Shown here in pieces: positions 1 to 5,799 of a stretch of DNA of 7,917 nt; the stretch's first letter is position 1; the number at the start of each line of letters is the position of its first letter. Where the stretch lies: assembly GCF_946998255.1 (NCBI RefSeq), contig NZ_CAMPYN010000049.1, forward strand, positions 1-7,917. The letters are read 5' to 3'. This stretch comes from an uncultured Helcococcus sp. Its GTDB lineage: Bacteria; Bacillota; Clostridia; Tissierellales; Peptoniphilaceae. A model generated the notes under the pieces. That model saw only the letters and a list, made by a program, of their open reading frames with translations, did not search any database and was not told where the DNA came from. A program made the position numbers and the translations under genes.

Positions 1-134
1 CCATTAGCATATCCCACTTCAGTAGCAACTACACCTTCAATTTTGTCAAAGTAAGCCTGGGTACCCCAAAAACATCCAGCTCCTAGTACGATTTCTTTTT
101 GATTATCGTTTAATTTTAATTCGGACTTAATCAT
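1..134 (-). CDS. msrA: Peptide methionine sulfoxide reductase MsrA, N-terminal part (cut by window edge)
   Basis: MsrA reduces methionine-S-sulfoxide in proteins and free methionine back to methionine, in the cytoplasm, using thioredoxin as reductant. Only the first 44 codons are in the window. The translation begins MIKSELKLND and contains GAGCFWGTQAYF at residues 18-29, which holds the hallmark GCFWG motif with the catalytic cysteine at residue 21. It continues into GVVATEVGYANG, also typical of the family. The start is supported by AGAGGA at 139-144, four bases upstream and overlapping the 3' end of the preceding J-domain gene, so translation of the two is probably coupled. The resolving cysteines and any fused MsrB domain lie outside the window, so an MsrA-only and an MsrAB protein cannot be told apart. 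It is the third gene of the ABC exporter/J-protein/msrA unit. Confidence 0.93.
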   Translation of the reverse strand, partial: MIKSELKLNDNQKEIVLGAGCFWGTQAYFDKIEGVVATEVGYAN

Positions 135-145
135 ATTTTCCTCTT

Positions 146-928
146 TTACATATTTTTATATCTTCTTACATTTTCTTCTGATAGAAAATCAAAGGCATTG
201 TTTACCTTCTTAAACATTTCCTCAGCATGTCTTTCTTTACTAATGTCAGGATGGTATTTCTTAGCTAATTTTCTATAAGCAGCTTTTATAGTTGAAAAGT
301 CTGCATCGTAAGGAACACCTAAGACATCACATGCTTCTTCATATTTTTGCTTGAAGCCAACAAAAGCACCTGGTCTTCCTTGACTTGAAGAACCTTGGTA
401 GCCACCATATCCACCCTGTGAACTACTATAGCCACCAAAGTTTTGCTCGAAGAATTCTCTCCATTGTTTTTCTTGCTGCCTTTGTCTTTCTCTTCTTCTT
501 TCTTCTTCTCTTCTTAACTCTTCTTCAAATTTTCGCCTTTGAATTTCATCATACTTATCTTTGTAGAATTGGTAGGACTTATTTTCTACTCCATCTTCCA
601 TCTTATATCTAGCATAATCATATAAAAAGTTAATTTGAACATATTTTACTTTTCTAAAAGAGTTCAAAACTGATCTTCCAAGTATAGAAATCGAAAATAC
701 AACAATTGTAGCAATTAATAAAAAGGCACCTGGTCCAGTAAATACAAGCAAAAGCAAAAGCGGTATAGTAACTATCCCTATAACAAAAAATAACACTATA
801 GGAATAATAAATAAACGTATTGAATCCGCTGCATTTATTATGACTTCTAAAATGTTTTCTACTAAATCATATATAAACTCCAGAGCTTTAGTAAAATAAT
901 AAACTATTTTTCCCCATATATTTTTCAT
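146..928 (-). CDS. Membrane-anchored protein with C-terminal J domain (DnaJ-type co-chaperone)
   Basis: A 260-residue protein with an inverted layout compared with classical DnaJ. Residues 1-38 are probably helical and partly amphipathic. Two hydrophobic segments follow at about 39-63 and 66-84. Residues 118-163 are a highly charged Arg/Glu/Gln stretch that looks like a coiled coil, and 165-186 is a Gly/Ser/Tyr/Gln-rich linker. A complete J domain occupies about 196-257, with the HPD motif at 226-228 and helices II and III recognisable around it (AYRKLAKKYHPD; FKKVNNAFDFLS). HPD is what stimulates the DnaK ATPase, so the inferred role is to recruit DnaK to the inner face of the membrane. There is no zinc finger or DnaJ client-binding domain, so it is not the housekeeping DnaJ. 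A GGAGA site at 933-937 fits the start. It sits 10 nt after the ABC transporter gene and 11 nt before msrA. The client is unknown. Confidence 0.85.
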   Translation of the reverse strand: MKNIWGKIVYYFTKALEFIYDLVENILEVIINAADSIRLFIIPIVLFFVIGIVTIPLLLLLVFTGPGAFLLIATIVVFSISILGRSVLNSFRKVKYVQINFLYDYARYKMEDGVENKSYQFYKDKYDEIQRRKFEEELRREEERRRERQRQQEKQWREFFEQNFGGYSSSQGGYGGYQGSSSQGRPGAFVGFKQKYEEACDVLGVPYDADFSTIKAAYRKLAKKYHPDISKERHAEEMFKKVNNAFDFLSEENVRRYKNM

Positions 929-938
929 CTTTTCTCCA

Positions 939-2723
939 TTACATTATGTGGTTATCAATCCTATTATATAGGCTATAATAAACACCCTTGTTATCTAAAA
1001 GTTCTTTATGGTTTCCTTTTTCTTGGATACCATCCTTAGTTAATACAACTATTTCATCAGAATTAATTATTGTAGTTAACCTGTGAGCTATTGTAATAGT
1101 TGTCCTATCTTTAGATAGTTCTTCTAGTGATTCTTGGATAATTTGTTCACTCTTGTTATCTAAGGCTGAAGTTGCCTCATCCAATGTAAGTATTGGTGGA
1201 TTCTTTAAGAATACTCTCGCTATAGAGATTCTTTGTTTTTGTCCACCAGACAACATTACACCCCTTTCACCAACATAGGTGTTAAAACCATCTGGAAGTT
1301 TTTCTATAAACTCTAAAGCTCCAGCCTTTCTAGCTGCTTCAATTACTTCTTCCTTGCCTGCATCCAATCTTCCATAAAGAATATTTTCATAAATAGTTCC
1401 TGAGAATAGGTAAACATCCTGTTGGACTATACCTATATTATCTCTTAGAGCTTTTAGCTGTAGGTCTCTTACATCATAGCCATCTATTTTTATAGCACCC
1501 TTATCTACATCATAAAATCTTGGAATCATTTTTATTAGGGTTGTTTTACCCCCACCAGATGGACCAACCAAGGCTAATTTTGAACCTGGTTTAATATCTA
1601 AAGTCACATCTTCCAAGACGGATTCTTTTTCCCCATCTTCATTTGATGAATATGCAAAACTTACATCTTCAAATTGTATATGACCTTTTACATCTTTTAA
1701 AATATGTGGATTTGGCCTGTCTACAATGCTTGGTTTAACATCCATTATCTCCGCAAATCTTTCTATACCGGTCATTCCTTTTTCATATGTTTCTAGGAAG
1801 GTGATTAAACGGGTAATAGTTGTCAATAAAGTGGTCGCATACATTATATATAGGGTAAAGTCTGCAGGGTCTATAGTACCCTTTATTAAAAATATACCCC
1901 CTAAAAGTACTATTACTAAATACATCAAGGCATCTAAAACCTTTGTAATAGAAGTAAAATCAGCCATAGCCTTGTAGTATACTTTTTTAAGGCCTAAAAA
2001 TCTATAATTTGCCTTGTCAAAATTTTCTATTTCAAGGTCTTCATTAGCAAAAGATCTGATTACATTTATACCCAGCAAGGAATCTTCTATATCAGAGTTT
2101 ATTTCTCCTATTTGGTGTCTTTGTTGCTTTTGTGTACGTCTAATATTTTTTCTAACTGAATTTGTTAAGATAACCATTAAAGGTATCATTAAAAACATTA
2201 CAAGAGTTAATGTAATATTTATATTCACCAAAATTACAAAAGTAACTAGTATCTTTACTATAGCCTTCAAAAACTCTTCAGGTACGTGATGAGCAAACTC
2301 TGTTACATCAAATAGGTCGGTAGTAATCCTAGCTAGTAACTGACCTATTTTTGTATGAGAGTAAAATTCATCCGACAAATACTGAATATGGCTGAATACA
2401 TCTCTTCTCATATCTTTTTCAATCATAGCTCCCATTATATGACCTTGTTTTTGCATATAATAAGTGGATCCTACTTCAACAACTTTCAATAAGAAATATA
2501 TAGCAATCATTTTAAGCAAATATGACATAGTCAAAACAAGTTCTGGTTTAATTGCCATATTGGTTATATTTCTAATAATTAAAGGCAAAGCAACTTCAGC
2601 AACTATTGTCAAACAAGCTGCAAACAAGTCCTTAAATAAAAGTCCCTTATAGTTACCATAGTAAGGAGCAAATCTTTTTATTAATTCTTTACTTGTATAA
2701 TTTGATCTATTTAACTTTTCCAT
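939..2723 (-). CDS. ABC exporter half-transporter (fused membrane and ATPase domains)
   Basis: A 594-residue type IV (MsbA/BmrA-like) exporter subunit, full length for the family. The N-terminal half holds about six hydrophobic segments (roughly 33-53, 63-85, 150-168, 170-188, 264-282 and 288-310). The ATPase domain follows from about 349: A-loop Tyr358, Walker A GPSGGGKT at 387-394, Q-loop Gln435, signature LSGGQ at 491-495, Walker B ILTLDE at 511-516 with catalytic Glu516, and switch His547. All catalytic elements are intact, so it can work as a homodimer; no second half-transporter gene is adjacent. The substrate cannot be read from sequence; lipids, peptides and drugs are all known for relatives. 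It is the first gene of its unit, with its own promoter at 2759-2788. The ribosome site (AGAGAG at 2728-2733) is weak, and an out-of-frame ATG lies four bases upstream of the start. Confidence 0.92.
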   Translation of the reverse strand: MEKLNRSNYTSKELIKRFAPYYGNYKGLLFKDLFAACLTIVAEVALPLIIRNITNMAIKPELVLTMSYLLKMIAIYFLLKVVEVGSTYYMQKQGHIMGAMIEKDMRRDVFSHIQYLSDEFYSHTKIGQLLARITTDLFDVTEFAHHVPEEFLKAIVKILVTFVILVNINITLTLVMFLMIPLMVILTNSVRKNIRRTQKQQRHQIGEINSDIEDSLLGINVIRSFANEDLEIENFDKANYRFLGLKKVYYKAMADFTSITKVLDALMYLVIVLLGGIFLIKGTIDPADFTLYIMYATTLLTTITRLITFLETYEKGMTGIERFAEIMDVKPSIVDRPNPHILKDVKGHIQFEDVSFAYSSNEDGEKESVLEDVTLDIKPGSKLALVGPSGGGKTTLIKMIPRFYDVDKGAIKIDGYDVRDLQLKALRDNIGIVQQDVYLFSGTIYENILYGRLDAGKEEVIEAARKAGALEFIEKLPDGFNTYVGERGVMLSGGQKQRISIARVFLKNPPILTLDEATSALDNKSEQIIQESLEELSKDRTTITIAHRLTTIINSDEIVVLTKDGIQEKGNHKELLDNKGVYYSLYNRIDNHIM

Positions 2724-2727
2724 TCAT

Positions 2728-2733
2728 CTCTCT
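2728..2733 (-). promoter_or_regulatory. Weak ribosome binding site of the ABC exporter gene
   Basis: AGAGAG lies four bases before the ATG at 2723. It lacks the GGAG core seen before most other genes here. The overlapping ATG at 2725-2727 opens a six-codon frame (MNGKVK, stop at 2707-2709) that could compete for initiation. Confidence 0.5.
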
Positions 2734-2758
2734 TTCTATTATTACCATTAATTAAAAT

Positions 2759-2788
2759 ATTATATCACAAATAAATGGTCCATATAAA
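2759..2788 (-). promoter_or_regulatory. Promoter of the ABC exporter/J-protein/msrA unit
   Basis: TATAAT at 2759-2764 is preceded by the Gram-positive -16 element, giving TGTGATATAAT at 2759-2769, a perfect TRTGnTATAAT. The best -35 is the poor TTTATA at 2783-2788 with an 18-base spacer, as is common for extended -10 promoters. The start point would be near 2752, leaving a leader of about 30 nt. The same 13-base sequence recurs in the promoter at 5753-5763. Confidence 0.7.
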
Positions 2789-2802
2789 TACTGTATGCAA
2801 TT

Positions 2803-2843
2803 AAAAAGAAGACAAAGACTTTCGATTATTCCTTATCTTCTTT
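2803..2843 (-). terminator. Rho-independent terminator after the transporter/M20 deacylase unit
   Basis: Read on the minus strand, AAAGAAGAUAAGGA (2843-2830) pairs with UCUUUGUCUUCUUU (2818-2805) as a 14-pair stem with two G-U pairs and an 11-base loop. The last five bases at the 3' end (2807-2803) are U. The stem is A/U-rich and the U tract short, so it may be only moderately strong. It lies 21 bases after the M20 stop codon and before the ABC promoter, separating the two units. Confidence 0.65.
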
Positions 2844-2863
2844 ATTTAAGATTAAATTGTAAA

Positions 2864-4021
2864 TTATTTATTTAAAAACTTAAGAGCTATATTTTTGAAG
2901 GTTTCAATAGCATCCTTATATTCATCTAATTCTATATACTCATCTATAATATGAGCATTTTTAGTTAGGCCCGGTCCATAAACAACAAGTTGGATATCAT
3001 CTGATATGTGAGTATATCTAGACAATTCGCAAGTACCTGTAAGTGGTCTTACTTGTACATTTTTATCTGGAGCAGATTCTTTCAAGGCCTTTATCAAGTC
3101 TGTATCCCTATCAGCTTCTGCTGGATCAAGGACTTGTATTAGATCTAAAGAAAGTTTAGCCTTAGAATCATCCTTGTTGTTTTCATCAATTGCATCTTGT
3201 AAAATTTTTATTGATTCTTCAGATCCAAATTCTGGTACAGTACGAATGTTACCTTTTATACTTGCAAAATCAGGTACAGAGTTAAATTGTATACCACCTT
3301 CAATTATAGAAAATACATTTATAGTAGATCCTAAGTTTTCATTTTGGTAGTCAGGATTTGCTGTTACCTTATCAAATTCGTCTTGTACTTTTCTTATATA
3401 ATCAACTATAGTCATGATTGCATTGATACCTATCTCTGGCATTGAAGAGTGGGCTGCTTTACCTTTAGCCTTTACTTCATACATTATTGAACCTTTAGAT
3501 GCAAATATAGCTTGGTTTTCACCATCTCTTTTAGTTGGTTCAGAAATTAAGATAGCATCAACTCCATCCAAGTGTTTGCCTTCAACAAGGTCTAAAGCAC
3601 CTTGCATACCTACTTCTTCACCTACAGTTCCTAGCAGCCAGATTTCTCCCGGAAAATCAGCTCCCTCTTCTAAAATTTCTAATAAAGCATAAATACTTGC
3701 CGCAAGGCCAGCCTTCATATCTGAAGTACCTCTGCCATACATCTTTCCATCTTCTATATGTCCAGAAAATGGATCATGGGTCCAACCTTCACCAGCTTCA
3801 ACTACATCCAAGTGTCCTGATAAAGCAAAGATTTTTCCTTCTTCTTTACCCTTTACCTTTACTATAATATTATCTCTACCAGGATAAGATTCAATTAATT
3901 CGGTTTCAACATTGTCATAATCCTTAAATAAATCCTGGATATATTCAGCTACTTCTTTTTCATTGTCATTTACTGATTTTATTTGAATTAAATCTCTTAA
4001 AATATCAATATATTTTTCCAT
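2864..4021 (-). CDS. M20 family metallo-deacylase/peptidase (ArgE/DapE-like)
   Basis: A 385-residue zinc-dependent cytoplasmic hydrolase. The metal and catalytic residues of the family are visible: SGHLDVV with His70 and Asp72, GRGTSDMKAG with bridging Asp101, GEE with catalytic Glu135 and ligand Glu136, SEPT with Glu161, and NAHIIDEY near the C-terminus with His357. The GKAAHSS motif (187-193) of the lid/dimerisation domain is also present. Length is normal for single-domain M20 enzymes, which cleave N-acyl amino acids, succinyl-diaminopimelate or dipeptides; these cannot be separated here. I do not assign argE or dapE because no arginine or lysine pathway genes adjoin. The start is set at 4021, where AAAGGAG stands five bases upstream; the longer reading from 4066 would add 15 residues lying inside the transporter gene and has no good ribosome site. 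It follows a major facilitator gene by 10 nt, suggesting that transporter delivers its substrate. Confidence 0.9.
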   Translation of the reverse strand: MEKYIDILRDLIQIKSVNDNEKEVAEYIQDLFKDYDNVETELIESYPGRDNIIVKVKGKEEGKIFALSGHLDVVEAGEGWTHDPFSGHIEDGKMYGRGTSDMKAGLAASIYALLEILEEGADFPGEIWLLGTVGEEVGMQGALDLVEGKHLDGVDAILISEPTKRDGENQAIFASKGSIMYEVKAKGKAAHSSMPEIGINAIMTIVDYIRKVQDEFDKVTANPDYQNENLGSTINVFSIIEGGIQFNSVPDFASIKGNIRTVPEFGSEESIKILQDAIDENNKDDSKAKLSLDLIQVLDPAEADRDTDLIKALKESAPDKNVQVRPLTGTCELSRYTHISDDIQLVVYGPGLTKNAHIIDEYIELDEYKDAIETFKNIALKFLNK

Positions 4022-4026
4022 TATGA

Positions 4027-4033
4027 CTCCTTT
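4027..4033 (-). promoter_or_regulatory. Ribosome binding site fixing the M20 deacylase start
   Basis: AAAGGAG, five bases from the ATG at 4021 and overlapping the stop codon of the upstream transporter gene (4032-4034). It decides in favour of the 385-residue product over the 400-residue one and implies translational coupling. Confidence 0.8.
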
Positions 4034-5306
4034 ATTTTTCACTTGTGTTTGCATATTTTTTAGCACTATTATGTGATATTATCCAAAATACACCGGTCAA
4101 GGCTGCGAATCCTATATTTATAATCCAACCTAGGGTGTAAGCTCTTGTCTTATCATAAATAAATGATACTAGCAAAGGTCCTAAAGCTGCACCAACTTGC
4201 ATACCTGATTGGACAAAACCATAGGCTTCGCCGTAGGTTTTTCTATCAAAAATTGATGAAGCTATTAGCGGAGGTATAACTGTACCTATGGCTAAACCTA
4301 AACCAAAGATAAGAGCAACTAACCATGGTCCCCATGGTTGACCTACAAATAGCATAGCAACAAAGGTCAAGGCTAGTGAACCTGAACCTATTAGCAAAGC
4401 ATAATATATACCATATTTGTCAGCTATCTTACCGATAATTAACTTTCCAATTACTCCTAGTACTAGATATAAAGAGATTACTGTACCTGCAGTTTTAACA
4501 CCCACTACCTCTTGTAAGGCTGGGGCAAATTGCAAGGTAGCTCCATTAGCTAAACCATTCATCACAGAACCTAAGACTAAGAAAATAAAGAAGGTCGTTG
4601 TGATAGCCGCACTTGTTGATAAAGCAACATTTAAAGAATTTTGTGATTTTTGTATCTTGACTGCATCTTGACCTACTGACTTATCATCTTCCTTGTAGCC
4701 ATATGGCTTCAGGCCTATATCTTCTGGTCTTAAATATATAATAAATAACCCTGCTATTAAACCTATAGCTAAAATAATTATTCCATATACCCTATAGGAT
4801 GTTCTCCAGCCATAGTTAGCTATTAACCTACTGATTATAGGACTTAAAACAGCCCCACCAGCTGAAACACCTGATACAGCTATTGATGTAGCAAGTCCTA
4901 CTTTATCTTCAAACCAATTGTTGATAAGCATCATCATTGGTATTTGAGCTGTTGTAATATAGGCTGTACCCACAAAAAATGCCAATATATAAAAATGATA
5001 CTTGTTTTGGGCTAGTGAATATCCAAATACTGAAGCCGCAAAAACAAAGGCTCCCAAGGTCCAAACTGTTTTGAAATTATACTTAGTTAAAAAGTATGCG
5101 ACTACTGGAGCTAAAAACACCCCTATGATTTGAGTGATTGTACCTATCAAGGAAAAATCAGTCCTAGTAAATCCTAAATCTTGGGTAACGGCTAATTGCC
5201 AGCTGTTAGATAAAGAGTTTACAATTGGTACAAAAACTCCCAAAACTATTGATGCAACAACTAATATTAGCCATGCATAGTGAAACTTTCTTTCTTTATT
5301 TTTCAT
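4032..5306 (-). CDS. Major facilitator superfamily transporter (OFA/monocarboxylate-like)
   Basis: A 424-residue membrane carrier with about twelve hydrophobic segments in two halves, split by a charged cytoplasmic loop at about 200-225. The loop between helices 8 and 9 carries GKIADKYG (292-299), the G-x-x-x-D-x-x-G motif of the superfamily; the equivalent loop in the first half is degenerate. The YAWLILV start, the GWRTSYRVYG stretch after helix 5 (166-175) and the GPLLVSFIYDKT segment (376-387) resemble oxalate/formate-antiporter and monocarboxylate-type members, but substrate prediction in this group is poor. The start is supported by GGAG at 5314-5317, seven bases upstream. It is the first gene of a two-gene unit with the M20 deacylase, so the likely substrate is something that enzyme hydrolyses, or a product it releases. 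This is inference from context. Confidence 0.88.
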   Translation of the reverse strand: MKNKERKFHYAWLILVVASIVLGVFVPIVNSLSNSWQLAVTQDLGFTRTDFSLIGTITQIIGVFLAPVVAYFLTKYNFKTVWTLGAFVFAASVFGYSLAQNKYHFYILAFFVGTAYITTAQIPMMMLINNWFEDKVGLATSIAVSGVSAGGAVLSPIISRLIANYGWRTSYRVYGIIILAIGLIAGLFIIYLRPEDIGLKPYGYKEDDKSVGQDAVKIQKSQNSLNVALSTSAAITTTFFIFLVLGSVMNGLANGATLQFAPALQEVVGVKTAGTVISLYLVLGVIGKLIIGKIADKYGIYYALLIGSGSLALTFVAMLFVGQPWGPWLVALIFGLGLAIGTVIPPLIASSIFDRKTYGEAYGFVQSGMQVGAALGPLLVSFIYDKTRAYTLGWIINIGFAALTGVFWIISHNSAKKYANTSEK

Positions 5307-5346
5307 AATAATACTCCATAATAATTTCCTTTATAATCTATTTTTT

Positions 5347-5374
5347 ATTATACCCGAATTTTATAATTTCAAAA
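5347..5374 (-). promoter_or_regulatory. Likely promoter of the transporter/M20 deacylase unit
   Basis: A consensus TATAAT at 5347-5352 lies about 40 bases before the transporter start. No good -35 is present; the best is TTTTGA at 5369-5374 with a 16-base spacer. Unlike the other two promoters here it has no TRTG element, being preceded by CGGG. It lies downstream of the terminator at 5394-5434, as expected for an independent unit. Confidence 0.5.
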
Positions 5375-5393
5375 AATCAAATTATGATCTCAT

Positions 5394-5434
5394 AAAAAAA
5401 ACTAGTAAAAATCACCAATGATCCCTACTAGTTT
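5394..5434 (-). terminator. Strong Rho-independent terminator after the small membrane protein gene
   Basis: On the minus strand, AAACUAGUA pairs perfectly with UACUAGUUU, and inside it GGGAUCA pairs with UGAUUUU (three G-U pairs). This gives a 16-pair stem capped by a UUGG loop and followed by an eight-base U tract overlapping the stem end. It begins 9 bases after the stop codon at 5444. There is no U tract on the other strand, so it is one-directional. Confidence 0.88.
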
Positions 5435-5443
5435 CAATTATCT

Positions 5444-5725
5444 TTATTTATTTTTTCTTCTTAAAAAGATAGCTATCCCATTTAAGATTATTGAGGCACC
5501 TACACAAAACCATAGGTATTTACTTACTGTTGGTACTATATCCATTATTCCTGCAAAATCATCTACTGCAATTCTTTTAGCTACATCGGCATAAAAATCA
5601 TTTACAGTTAAGGCAGTAAAGGTCAAACTTAAAAAGCCAAATATTTCTTCCTGCTTATTTTTAATAGCACTTATAATATTTACCAGCATAAATATAATTG
5701 CTAATACCCCAAATAATAACCACAT
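5444..5725 (-). CDS. Small membrane protein of unknown function
   Basis: A 93-residue protein I cannot assign to a named family. It has a hydrophobic segment at about 2-20, a basic and acidic turn (IKNKQEEIFG), a second moderately hydrophobic stretch at about 28-42, a polar acidic middle (NDFYADVAK, VDDFAGIMD) and a strong hydrophobic segment at about 68-88, ending in RRKNK. The basic C-terminus after the last helix points to a cytoplasmic end. It is probably a real gene: AAGGAG at 5732-5737 stands six bases before the ATG, it has its own consensus promoter, and a strong terminator follows closely. It is therefore transcribed on its own, so neighbours give no clue to its job. Related short proteins may exist widely in Firmicutes, but I cannot confirm that here. 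Confidence 0.8.
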   Translation of the reverse strand: MWLLFGVLAIIFMLVNIISAIKNKQEEIFGFLSLTFTALTVNDFYADVAKRIAVDDFAGIMDIVPTVSKYLWFCVGASIILNGIAIFLRRKNK

Positions 5726-5752
5726 ATTTTTCTCCTTGAATGCATTTTGACC

Positions 5753-5763
5753 ATTATATCACA
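5753..5763 (-). promoter_or_regulatory. Extended -10 promoter of the small membrane protein gene
   Basis: TGTGATATAAT is a perfect TRTGnTATAAT. Positions where a -35 would fall lie inside the preceding terminator hairpin (for example AGTTTT in its loop) and match poorly, so activity probably depends on the -16 element. The start point would be near 5746, leaving a leader of about 20 nt before the ATG at 5725. Confidence 0.7.
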
Positions 5764-5788
5764 AAAAAGACCTAGAAAACTAGGTCTT
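5763..5788 (-). terminator. Rho-independent terminator after the D-2-hydroxyacid dehydrogenase gene
   Basis: AAGACCUAG and CUAGGUCUU form a perfect nine-pair stem with a UUUU loop, continuing directly into a U tract (six U in all, 5768-5763). It starts 11 bases after the stop codon at 5800. Its U tract runs straight into the TGTG element of the next promoter. Confidence 0.88.
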
Positions 5789-5799
5789 AAAACAAATTC

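Noticed and set aside
385..612. Plus-strand open frame of 75 codons, rich in Phe and Leu, resembling a membrane protein
   Set aside because: It is the complement of the Glu/Arg-rich segment of the J protein; complementing GAA/AGA codons gives Phe and Ser/Leu codons, which mimic a hydrophobic protein.
2014..2289. Plus-strand open frames opposite the ABC exporter (this one and those near 1726-1977 and 2464-2652)
   Set aside because: All are opposite a full-length exporter with intact motifs and have no supporting signals.
4022..4066. N-terminal extension of the M20 deacylase (15 extra residues from an upstream ATG)
   Set aside because: It lies inside the transporter coding region, lacks a ribosome site, and a strong AAAGGAG precedes the internal ATG at 4021.
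5399..5434. Operator-like palindrome (ACTAGT arms)
   Set aside because: The stem with a UUGG loop and eight-base U tract right after a stop codon is fully explained as a terminator.
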